Shown here: positions 26,654-33,906 of the stretch, in pieces
How positions within the stretch are numbered: the first letter of the stretch is position 1
How the letters are laid out: each line of letters starts with the position of its first letter
Assembly (NCBI RefSeq): GCF_028823615.1
Contig: NZ_JAPEHT010000011.1
Location: 1 to 43,878 of the forward strand
From: Planococcus sp. A6
GTDB lineage: Bacteria > Bacillota > Bacilli > Bacillales_A > Planococcaceae
Direction of reading: 5' to 3'
DNA length: 43,878 bases
The notes under the pieces: generated by a model
Told to the model about the DNA's origin: nothing
The model's database searches: none
The model's input: the letters and a program-made list of their open reading frames with translations, nothing else
Translations under genes and position numbers: made by a program

Positions 26654-26811
26654 AACCTGAATTCTTCCCGGACTTCGGGCGCCGGACACGTTGGCAGGCA
26701 ACTTTAAAACTCGCATTTCAAATATATTGTCTTTAGTTGAGCGAGCAACAGAATAACCTGAAATCATTCCAGACCTCGGGCGCTGGAAATGTTGGCAGGC
26801 AACTTTAAAAC
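26654..26811. repeat. Two 57-nt structured repeats, 101 bp apart
   Basis: Units 26654-26710 and 26755-26811 share AACCTGAA...TTGGCAGGCAACTTTAAAAC. Each can form two hairpins: CCRG/CYGG around ACYTCGGGCG (26668-26685; 26769-26786) and GTTG/CAAC around GCAGG (26690-26702; 26791-26803). The first stem has a compensatory change (G-C to A-T), which points to a conserved fold. Confidence 0.7.
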
Positions 26812-26820
26812 CCAATATAA

Positions 26821-26856
26821 AGAGAAGGAGGCTGAATTCACTTAGCTTCCTTCTTT
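26821..26856 (+). terminator. Probable terminator after the structured repeats
   Basis: AAGGAGGCT and AGCTTCCTT (one mismatch) form a stem with a TTCTTTTGCTTT tail. Confidence 0.5.
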
Positions 26857-26969
26857 TGCTTTATATGCATTTAGTTTAATAAGTGATGAGAATTCGTCTG
26901 ACTAGAAATTGTTTAATGGAATTCTCAAGCAATGAAGATATCAACACAAATTTATTGGTAGCTACAGCA

Positions 26970-27111
26970 TTTGTGCTCAAAAACTCCGTACTGAACCGTA
27001 GTTTTTGAGCACGAACGCTTTATAGGACAGGGTATTCGGAAGAATTGAGTCATCAAATCTGCACATCAGAAAAAACGATTTTTTCGTTATCGAGCGGAGA
27101 TTTTGGACAAG
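26970..27111. repeat. 67-bp hairpin repeat copy 2 joined to a decayed gene fragment
   Basis: 26970-27036 repeats 25387-25453 with five or six changes. Directly after it, 27037-27111 repeats 26495-26567 of the frameshifted gene, with an extra base in the A run. The junction implies a duplicated unit that later lost its middle. Confidence 0.75.
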
Positions 27112-27555
27112 AGTCCCGAAATTGAAGACATACTCTATAAATCCCTATACTCATGCTATTTTTCATCGTATAAAGCATTTAATCTAATCATTTATGACAT
27201 AACTAACAATCAAAATGAATATTTTTATCTAATGTGTCATCAATTATCATCCGTTTAAAGAGGTAGAAAGGGTATTGAGAAAGCATTTTTGAACTCCTAA
27301 CTTTATTTTCATGTTTTGGGAAATCCAAATCGGGTTAATGCAAAGCATTTTCAACGTACTAGATTATTTTTAAATCATATACTTTGAATATTTAAGGTCT
27401 TCATCCAAAGAATCCCCGTATTCTCTCATATTTTAACCCCATCTAGCCTGTTTTCGATACATCACATAGAAAATCCCTTACTTGTGTCTTCTAAATGTCG
27501 CTAAAAGAACTGTTATTGAGGGTATCCTCTGTGAGCTAATATTTCCACGACAATG
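27112..27555. other. Gene-free AT-rich stretch
   Basis: No open frame with a ribosome binding site, no clear repeat and no RNA gene was seen here; it is probably degraded island sequence. Confidence 0.4.
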
Positions 27556-27583
27556 AAAAAAAGAGCCGTTGTTTGGCTCTTTT
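27556..27583 (-). terminator. Terminator of the 27631 gene
   Basis: On the minus strand the stem AAAAGAGCC/GGCTCTTTT (27559-27567 with 27575-27583) is followed by a T run, the complement of 27556-27560. Confidence 0.75.
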
Positions 27584-27630
27584 GGATTCATTACGAAATA
27601 TGTTTTTTTACATATTTCTTATTCCAACGG

Positions 27631-28116
27631 TTACATTTCCTTAGATTCAAAGAAGTCTTCCATATCGACCCCATGAATTTTAAGCGTCAGGTCGTTAGAG
27701 TTAGTTTGACCAGCTGGTTCTTTGTTTGAAATAAACAAGTATAAGCTAGTCGGCTTGCTGATTTCATATTTAGGTGAAAAATTTCCTAATCTTAATATAT
27801 CATTCGTAAAAGAAACTTCCATCCCTTCTGGGATTGCCAATTCGACGTAATTATCTAAGTAAAAACCAACGCCGGGGTCATAGTGGTAGTCATTGTCCGA
27901 CTTAAGATTAGTATGGAAGTCAGTTGCACCAGCTAAAGAAGCAGTTTCGCTTGCAACCATATTAAATTTATCTAAATCAAGAACGATACTTCTTGAAAGA
28001 TATAAATCTATTAATTCATAGCGCCGAGAATCTATGGAATGGTAAAAGAAATTGTACCTCTCTATATCATTTGCCAGGTCCTTTTCAATTTCTTTTGCTG
28101 TTTTGTGTGTGTTCAT
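27631..28116 (-). CDS. Hypothetical protein, 161 aa, sharing a domain with the HEPN protein
   Basis: Not a known family to me. The central part, DFHTNLKSDNDYHYDPGVGF followed by YLDNYVELAIPEG, aligns with AFHRKLENMNDYKYTEGYGF followed by YLNGSAEFAIGGF in the N-terminal half of the 30281 protein. The alignment continues through GNFSPKYEISKPTSLYLFI and LTLKIHGVDMEDF. It thus appears to be a stand-alone version of that domain. Its leader duplicates that of the 22346 gene; GGGGGAATTAAA precedes the ATG. Confidence 0.65.
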   Translation of the reverse strand: MNTHKTAKEIEKDLANDIERYNFFYHSIDSRRYELIDLYLSRSIVLDLDKFNMVASETASLAGATDFHTNLKSDNDYHYDPGVGFYLDNYVELAIPEGMEVSFTNDILRLGNFSPKYEISKPTSLYLFISNKEPAGQTNSNDLTLKIHGVDMEDFFESKEM

Positions 28117-28312
28117 TTTAATTCCCCCTTATTTTATCAGTAATTTTTAGTTGCTTTATTCTTGGAATGCGAGACATGCAGCATATTTGATGCTTTCCCC
28201 CACCCCTGTTGCAAAGCTCTATCTACTGCTTATCTTTACAATAAATCAATAGCGAATAAATAATCCAGTTTTCAAGTGTCGAGCTCATACTATATACGAT
28301 ATCTTTGAAAAA
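28114..28312. repeat. Duplicated leader region, copy B
   Basis: Counterpart of 22841-23037 (see there). Differences are concentrated around 28155-28205; the part nearest the ATG and the distal 90 bp are almost unchanged. The remainder to 28431 holds an imperfect relative of the 23035-23080 inverted repeat. Confidence 0.85.
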
Positions 28313-28431
28313 AGTAGTTGATGAAGTTAGAAAAGCAACGCTATTGATGAAACTCTGTGAGATGTTCTACAACTCTTAGCGTGATAGCTAGTTAAAGTAC
28401 ACGAACCTTATGAAAGGTTATTTACGAAACT

Positions 28432-29415
28432 TCAAGAAAATAGAAACACGTCAGCCAACGGATTTTCAATCTTTTTCTCAGGACCCAAGTCAACTTTGAA
28501 GTTCTTAGGAATGAGCAAAGGATTAATATCTAATTCCTTGAGCCACTTAAGATACTTTTTCATCAAATACTTTGTGTATTTGGTTTTCGCGTCACCAGTA
28601 CTCGAAGTCTTCTTGAACTTTAGGATATTGTCGAATCCATAAATAGAGACATCACATAGGAATTGTCTCAAATTTTCTTGTTCGGTTGGTTTTAGTTCGC
28701 TGGATTTAATCAGTTTCTCCGCAATATTGATTTTTCTGAAGCTGCCAGCGAAAAAGAATGGAGAGAGGTTTTTCTTTAAGTAAGTCTTCCAAAAATCTTC
28801 GTCCATGTAATTGCTTAGTATTTTCACGAGTCCATTTTTCCGTTTCATGTAATTGATGTGGGGATTTAACAAACGCACTTCAAAACGTAGTACGTCACGT
28901 TCGTAATCCTCCACCTCTTGTTGTTTCGCATTGCGTTCTTCTTCTTTGTCGTACACAATGATATTTATCGATTTTGAATTGAAATATAGTGACGAGTCGT
29001 ATCGGTCATATTTCTTCTTGAACCCATGAGTATCATATGTTTTTCGATACAACTTCAAGAGTAGTTCTCGCTGGCTTTTATCTTTTACTATGGTATCGAA
29101 GCGATAGTCGAGACGCGTTAAAACAGGCTCTTTTGGTGTATTGCCAAAAACAAACTTGATAAAGTGGTTAATTTTCTCTGTGGCTTTCTCAGAATCGTCT
29201 CCCGTAATATCCGCCTTTCCAAGAAGCTTAATAAAATCAACGTAGATGAATAGAGTCCAATCATAGCTTCCTTCTTTTAATAGGGTAGTGATGCCTGGAA
29301 AGTGAACATCGATTTTCGTAGATAACGCGTTGGTGTTTTCATTGAGATTTCGTGAAACGGTGGGAATTTCTTCTTCTTTGACAGTGCAGTAGAATTTACC
29401 TGTATGAACTAACAT
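28432..29415 (-). CDS. Replication initiator-like protein (Rep_trans / phage gene II-like)
   Basis: About 327 aa. The core LTRLDYRFDTIV, SLYFNSKSINIIVYDKEEER and DVLRFEVRLL, in that order, follows the pattern of rolling-circle initiators and related relaxases (R-x-D..., S-x-x-x-x-x-IYxKxxE, RxE). A Lys-rich C-terminus follows. ATG 29415 is chosen because AAGGAAG is too close to the ATG at 29421. Structured DNA immediately upstream (29458-29580) would fit an origin. Nicking activity and exact family are inferences. Confidence 0.65.
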   Translation of the reverse strand: MLVHTGKFYCTVKEEEIPTVSRNLNENTNALSTKIDVHFPGITTLLKEGSYDWTLFIYVDFIKLLGKADITGDDSEKATEKINHFIKFVFGNTPKEPVLTRLDYRFDTIVKDKSQRELLLKLYRKTYDTHGFKKKYDRYDSSLYFNSKSINIIVYDKEEERNAKQQEVEDYERDVLRFEVRLLNPHINYMKRKNGLVKILSNYMDEDFWKTYLKKNLSPFFFAGSFRKINIAEKLIKSSELKPTEQENLRQFLCDVSIYGFDNILKFKKTSSTGDAKTKYTKYLMKKYLKWLKELDINPLLIPKNFKVDLGPEKKIENPLADVFLFS

Positions 29416-29457
29416 GTGCATCTTCCTTTCTATTTTATAATGTGCTAATTTTTAGCT

Positions 29458-29580
29458 TTCCGGGAAATTTAAAACAAAGGTAAATGCTAGATATAGCAAA
29501 GGTTTAGCTCTAGTTTTTTTGTGATATTTTTCCCGGAACCGAAGATTATTTATATATCTTCGCACCTCTTTAAAAAGGTG
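29458..29580. other. Structured region upstream of rep, candidate origin
   Basis: TTCCGGGAAA (29458-29467) is inverted as TTTCCCGGAA (29529-29538). Two small hairpins follow: CGAAGAT/ATCTTCG (29540-29562) and CACCT/AGGTG (29563-29580). The location before a rolling-circle-type gene suggests a double-strand origin or operator. Confidence 0.4.
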
Positions 29581-29826
29581 TTGTGAAGGTATTATAAAGA
29601 GCGCGCCAAGCATTTATTCACCGATTGATGTTTAACATTGTCGAATCAATTCGTACTAAAGAATGTGGAAATATGGATGTTATCGATAGGAATACGATAT
29701 AGTAAACGAAAGTTCTTTATCCAGTTTTCCGGGGTTGAGCTACGTCCGAGGAGTTCAAGGTCTTCAGCGACTGCTTCTGCAATATAGTCAGATTGTGAAA
29801 TGAAAATGGAAGGGCGGAAAACAGAC

Positions 29827-30219
29827 ATGGAAAAAGATTTAGACAGGCAGGAAATCGAAAAACAGGTGCTCCGGGATGTGCTCATTAAATCATTCAGGTT
29901 TCCAAGATTCGATACGCTACAGGAATATTTACGCCAACGAGCAGGCGTGAGCGATGACGAACTTCAAGAAATTCGCTATCAAATTGGAGCGATGGGCTCT
30001 TCAGAACGGATACAGTATGAAAGTTGGAAGGAACATATTGCTGAAAGAAAGAAAAATTTATTCAAAGATGCTCTACCCAAGCTTCTTATCAGTGACGTAA
30101 ATGAAAAGGACATTCGACTGTGGATTGAGATGGGTGAATTAAGCGAGGAAGACGTAAATGAAGCCCAGGATGAAGCAGAAAAATTAAAGAATGCTAATGA
30201 AGAAAATATAGTAGAGTAA
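29827..30219 (+). CDS. Hypothetical protein, 130 aa
   Basis: ATG 29827 is preferred because GGAAGGGCGG precedes it; in-frame ATGs at 29800 and 29806 lack ribosome binding sites. The protein is soluble, strongly charged and helical (DLDRQEIEKQVLRDVLIKSF; AERKKNLFKDALPKLL; an acidic tail EEDVNEAQDEAEKLKN). Not recognised; a possible partner of the replication gene. Confidence 0.6.
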   Translation: MEKDLDRQEIEKQVLRDVLIKSFRFPRFDTLQEYLRQRAGVSDDELQEIRYQIGAMGSSERIQYESWKEHIAERKKNLFKDALPKLLISDVNEKDIRLWIEMGELSEEDVNEAQDEAEKLKNANEENIVE

Positions 30220-30247
30220 GTATGAAGTTAGTTAATCAACTTCATTA

Positions 30248-30271
30248 GAAAAAGAGCCCGGAAAGGGCTCT
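30248..30271 (-). terminator. Terminator of the HEPN-like gene
   Basis: GAGCCC/GGGCTC stem with a 5-nt loop, followed on the minus strand by a T run (complement of 30248-30253). Confidence 0.7.
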
Positions 30272-30280
30272 CAAAGGAAA

Positions 30281-31294
30281 TCAAACTTCTAGTTTTCCGT
30301 GTGAATTCAGCAATTGGATAGCTACTTCTTTGGCAACGACTCGCCATTTTAACAGTAATGGAGTAGGAATATTGTGCGTGGGGTCGAATATTCTCACTCT
30401 CGTCAGTTTGTGGTGTACATAACTATTGCGAACAGCATATAGAGCTTTTGCTAGAGATTTTGCAGTACCATTTTCGTTAATAAGTTCGTGTTTCTTTGCA
30501 AATTCAATAAGTTCGGTTGTATCGACGGATTCTACTAATTCAATCAATTGGTCCTCCTCTGGTCCTTCTTCAAAGAAAGTCTCAATGAATCGGTAATAGG
30601 AAAAAAAATTATAGTTATCAGTAGACTCGCCTTGATTATAAAGACCAATATTTTTCAATACAGGAGAGTGCCAATCTAATTCTTCAATAACTTCTGTATA
30701 GTCAAATGGCTCATAAGGCATTCCTGCCTCTCGCAAGTCCATAAGTTGAGGATAATAAAATTGCCCATATTCTTCTTCGTAATCCGACTTAAAATGAGTT
30801 CCAAGATATAAAATAGCTTTCTCTACATCTATTACAAAGGTATCTTTTGTAACGCCGGTAAGTTTGATTGTATCGAAATCAGGGTCTTTCGATTCGTCGT
30901 CATTCCAAGTAAGGTATTTAAACAAATCAGTTGGGGGACTAACTTCAAATTTATACTCACCAAAGCAGTAAAGTTTTTCTTTTTCAAATTCGTCACACCC
31001 GCCATCGCGTAGAAATCCGCCAATAGCAAATTCGGCACTTCCATTCAAGTAAAACCCATACCCTTCCGTATACTTGTAGTCATTCATGTTTTCAAGTTTT
31101 CGATGAAAAGCATCCATTGATAAATAACGGTCGGAGTCTATCCCTCTCAAATTAAACTCCATTTTTTCCCCGGATTTTAAGTCTGTCATCCGGAATCGAG
31201 TACCATTTACTTTTTCATATATTAAGTTTTCATATTTTCCGAATTCTTCATCCAATATTTTCAATTCGACTACTCCTTCGCTTTTCTGTTTCAT
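30281..31294 (-). CDS. HEPN-domain-like protein with a novel N-terminal domain
   Basis: A 337-aa soluble protein. Its N-terminal half (about 60-150) is homologous to the 27631 protein. Its C-terminal part (about 220-337) looks like a HEPN domain with the RNase motif R-N-x3-H in ALYAVRNSYVHHKLTR (about 289-304). HEPN RNases act in abortive-infection and toxin systems such as ApeA, so a defence role is plausible but unproven. A -10-like TAAAAT lies just before the first ATG, and AAGGAG precedes a TTG at 31264, so the true start may be TTG 31264 (327 aa). Confidence 0.65.
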   Translation of the reverse strand: MKQKSEGVVELKILDEEFGKYENLIYEKVNGTRFRMTDLKSGEKMEFNLRGIDSDRYLSMDAFHRKLENMNDYKYTEGYGFYLNGSAEFAIGGFLRDGGCDEFEKEKLYCFGEYKFEVSPPTDLFKYLTWNDDESKDPDFDTIKLTGVTKDTFVIDVEKAILYLGTHFKSDYEEEYGQFYYPQLMDLREAGMPYEPFDYTEVIEELDWHSPVLKNIGLYNQGESTDNYNFFSYYRFIETFFEEGPEEDQLIELVESVDTTELIEFAKKHELINENGTAKSLAKALYAVRNSYVHHKLTRVRIFDPTHNIPTPLLLKWRVVAKEVAIQLLNSHGKLEV

Positions 31295-31381
31295 TCTATT
31301 TTATCTGTCCAAATTGTGAAGGGCAATATTTCAAATAAGCTACCTATAACAATGAAATTCTTACTAACAAAGGAGATTTAA

Positions 31382-31687
31382 ATGGCAGACTGGGAACATT
31401 ATATTAACGAAATCCAAAAAGAAAATACAGACCCGGAGCGTTACCTTGTATCTGGAACGACCAGTAATAATCTAATTTGTATTTATACAGAATGGTCTTA
31501 TACAGTGGATTCTGAAGGAGCGCTCGTCGATAGCACCTCTGACCATTATCGTAATACGAAGTTAAAGGAATGCATTAATAATTATTTAGTTAAGCAAGGG
31601 GGACATCTAAAACTATGCTTTCAATCTTCCGAAACAGACATTGTTTATCATGCTACGGTTGAAGGTGAGGTTAGTAAAGAAGAGTAA
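31382..31687 (+). CDS. Hypothetical protein, 101 aa
   Basis: AAAGGAGAT precedes the ATG. Small acidic protein, predicted mainly beta by appearance (RYLVSGTTSNNLICIYTEWSY; DIVYHATVEGEVSKEE). It is divergent from the HEPN-like gene with 87 bp between starts, so the two may share control; a partner or antidote role is speculative. No family recognised. Confidence 0.6.
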   Translation: MADWEHYINEIQKENTDPERYLVSGTTSNNLICIYTEWSYTVDSEGALVDSTSDHYRNTKLKECINNYLVKQGGHLKLCFQSSETDIVYHATVEGEVSKEE

Positions 31688-32071
31688 AATTGCAGATAAT
31701 TGATTTTAGCCCGAGAGACTTTTTGGAGTCTTCTAATTTAAAAGCATCATTCCTACTGTTTTTGTAAGTAATAGAACGAAAGTGGTCATAACGTAAGGAG
31801 GCAGGAGTTTAACAAAATAGAATATAGTGCAACTGGAAAAGCCGTCACGTCAGCAATCAGTATTGTTCTATTTTAATTTCTTCAAATAGCGTGGAGAGTA
31901 GTTTCGTAGCGTTAAGTCGCTCAGTTATTCAGAATATTAATTTTAACGTTGGTATAAGAAGTAAGTTTGATACAATAATAAAATAGAGAATGTCTTAATC
32001 TTAATTAGTTGTGCTATTAGATTTCTTTAAGATTTGGAGACCATTTAGAAAACGAATAGGAGTCTATTACA
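31688..32071. other. Gene-free stretch with a probable promoter at its end
   Basis: No gene is seen. TTGGTA (31949-31954), a 16-bp spacer and TACAAT (31971-31976) form a likely promoter for the SEC-C gene, leaving a leader of about 90 nt. Confidence 0.45.
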
Positions 32072-32731
32072 ATGAATAGAAACGAAGCTTGTTCGTGCGG
32101 GAGCGGAAGAAAGTATAAGAAATGTTGTATTAATAAATTTTTGAACCCACAAGATTTATGGAGAGAGCGGGCTTTAGCTTTAGGAATTCATCGAGCTGAA
32201 AATGAAAAGTTTGTCGATATCTTTTTTGCTGTATTCAATCACTCTCAAAAGAAGGGATGGCGTGGTGCCTGCCACAGTGTATCTAGTTTGTTATTTATCT
32301 TACTAAAAGAGAGTAGCTTTGACTGTAATTTAAAGTTAGGCTTTGTTAAAGCTCCGCTTCTCTCCTTTCCCTTCACACATTCCTGGATTACAGTGAAGAA
32401 CGAAGTTTTTGATATTGGTCTGTATCGTGCTAATCCAGTGACGGAAAAGTCTCAGTTTATTGAAGTTTCGGCTCCTATTTTTCAGGGGATAAATTTAAAA
32501 AATAATGAGGAAACACAGGTATCGTTCGATGTCGCCTTTAACCAAGGAACAAAAGACCAAATCTATCAGCAGTTATCAAAAATGACATTTAGCAACTATA
32601 TGGATGGATGGCCGTTTCACAAAGATGGGCTATGGGGAGAAGCGGTAGAAATCGGTAAGGAATTAAATTTGAACTTAATTATTTCTGAGTTAAAAGAAAA
32701 GTATGGCGATAAGCTATATAGTCAGTCTTAA
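32072..32731 (+). CDS. SEC-C zinc-motif protein with a possible papain/transglutaminase-like domain
   Basis: A 219-aa protein. The N-terminal SEC-C zinc motif is CSCGSGRKYKKCC (C7, C9, C18, C19), as in the SecA tail. The rest contains GACHSVSSLLFILL (C67), FTHSWITV (H103) and EVFDIGLY (D114); a Cys at the start of a helix, then His and Asp about 36 and 47 residues later, is the order seen in transglutaminase-like cysteine proteases. AGGAGT precedes the ATG. Enzymatic activity is inferred from motif order only. Confidence 0.65.
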   Translation: MNRNEACSCGSGRKYKKCCINKFLNPQDLWRERALALGIHRAENEKFVDIFFAVFNHSQKKGWRGACHSVSSLLFILLKESSFDCNLKLGFVKAPLLSFPFTHSWITVKNEVFDIGLYRANPVTEKSQFIEVSAPIFQGINLKNNEETQVSFDVAFNQGTKDQIYQQLSKMTFSNYMDGWPFHKDGLWGEAVEIGKELNLNLIISELKEKYGDKLYSQS

Positions 32732-32755
32732 TAAATATAGAAATACATAACTACA

Positions 32756-32793
32756 AAAAAGAATCTCCATCATTCATTAGAATAATGGGGATT
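32756..32793 (-). terminator. Terminator of the 32800 gene
   Basis: An imperfect stem GAATCTCCATCATT/AATAATGGGGATTC; on the minus strand it is followed by a T run (complement of the A run at 32755-32760). Confidence 0.6.
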
Positions 32794-32799
32794 CATGTC

Positions 32800-33309
32800 T
32801 TATTTATATTTTTTTGTGAAATCTATAATAGCTTGCGTAAGCATGTCTTGAAAGCGAAATTGTGGGTATTTATCTTTCAATAGTGTTTGAAATTCATCTA
32901 AAGTATTGGTTTTTATTTTAACTGTCTTACTCGTAAAAGTATCATCAGTCTGGTAGATAGAAGAATCAAAGACTAACTGTTTAGAGCTGCTTTCATCGAT
33001 AATCTTATGAATAATACCTGCATTTTCCACTAAGTAGTTCAAGAATTCTTCCTGATTTGCTTTCTTGCTTTGTTGGCTTACTTCTATTGATACATATTGT
33101 TTCTTAGCCCGGGAGTAACGACATCCGCCTTCTTTCATTAAAGAAGAGAGTGATGACGACGATATACTTATCTCTTTAGCAACTTCCTCAACTTTGTTTC
33201 CTGTGTCTTGTAATCTTTGATTTACCCATAGTACTTGTTCTTCACTGGATAATTTCCTGAATTTGATTTCATTCATATTTAAGATTTGTTCTCTTGTAGT
33301 AATTTCCAT
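32800..33309 (-). CDS. DNA-binding-like protein, 169 aa (helix-turn-helix plus conserved tail)
   Basis: The N-terminal half contains a likely helix-turn-helix (TGNKVEEVAKEISISSSSLSSLMKEGGCRY). The tail FRFQDMLTQAIIDFTKKY recurs in the decayed gene at 23688-24180. ATG 33309 is chosen because GGTGGAG precedes it; a GTG at 33321 overlaps that site. Regulator or antitoxin-type roles are possible; no family was recognised. Confidence 0.65.
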   Translation of the reverse strand: MEITTREQILNMNEIKFRKLSSEEQVLWVNQRLQDTGNKVEEVAKEISISSSSLSSLMKEGGCRYSRAKKQYVSIEVSQQSKKANQEEFLNYLVENAGIIHKIIDESSSKQLVFDSSIYQTDDTFTSKTVKIKTNTLDEFQTLLKDKYPQFRFQDMLTQAIIDFTKKYK

Positions 33310-33522
33310 TTTAATCTCCACCCTTCAATTTTTGTGATAATGTATTATAGACGGTAGAAATTAATTTATTCTTAAAAAATGTTATAGTAAGACCTGTAGT
33401 GTTTTTTAACATACATAGATATGACAGTAGTAAACTGTTGCTTGAAAATAGAGTTAGAAAATCAACAGTATTGATTTATTGAAACAATGGATGAAGAATT
33501 AATGAAATATATTTTGTAGATA

Positions 33523-33545
33523 AAATGCTCATAGTTTGCTCATAG
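33523..33545. repeat. Right arm-type direct repeat (probable integrase arm site)
   Basis: Identical over 23 bp to 10404-10426, with the same two TGCTCATAG half-sites 11 bp apart. It lies about 170 bp inside the right core. A 12-bp inverted repeat (33548-33559 with 33571-33582) and TCTTACT/AGTAAGA (33627-33643) lie between them. Confidence 0.65.
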
Positions 33546-33702
33546 TTTTACATCAAAACATAAGAAATGAGTTTTGATGTAATATGAAGACATTTGTCAA
33601 ATATTGATGACTAAATATTTCGCGAGTCTTACTCTAAGTAAGAACAGACTGAATATAACGTGGTGAGATTTGATGAGTAATGATTTCAGGTGAACCTAGT
33701 TG

Positions 33703-33816
33703 AAATTTCACATTATAATGGGCGGCATGATGTAAGTCATCAGTCCATTTAGAAAAAGTAAATTTCACATTATAATGGGCGGCATGATGTAAGTCATCAG
33801 TCCATTTAGAAAAAGT
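33703..33816. repeat. attR: two identical 57-bp units each containing the 19-bp groEL core
   Basis: Units 33703-33759 and 33760-33816 are exact tandem copies. Cores are at 33718-33736 and 33775-33793. The sequence after the second copy runs straight into a terminator (33814-33847) that was probably the native groEL terminator. Confidence 0.85.
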
Positions 33817-33847
33817 CCCTCTCACATTGTGTGAGAGGGACTTTTTT
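33814..33847 (+). terminator. Terminator probably native to groEL, displaced by the island
   Basis: A 13-bp perfect stem AGTCCCTCTCACA/TGTGAGAGGGACT, 3-nt loop and six T residues. No gene precedes it now on this strand; before integration it would have followed groEL. Confidence 0.85.
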
Positions 33848-33906
33848 GATGTTGGAACGATACTTGAATTTAAAGACAGGGAACCTTACTTTCACGCCAT
33901 AAGATC

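Noticed and set aside
26654-26811. Spaced repeats as a minimal CRISPR
   Set aside because: Only two units with diverged 57-nt repeats and no cas genes; the conserved part is hairpin-forming and unlike a CRISPR repeat.
33703-33816. Two-unit 57-bp repeat as a CRISPR array
   Set aside because: The units are directly adjacent with no spacers, and they contain the groEL tail, so they are attachment-site copies.
33634-33825. Minus-strand frame with a repeated peptide across attR
   Set aside because: It simply translates the duplicated attachment sequence; no ribosome binding site.
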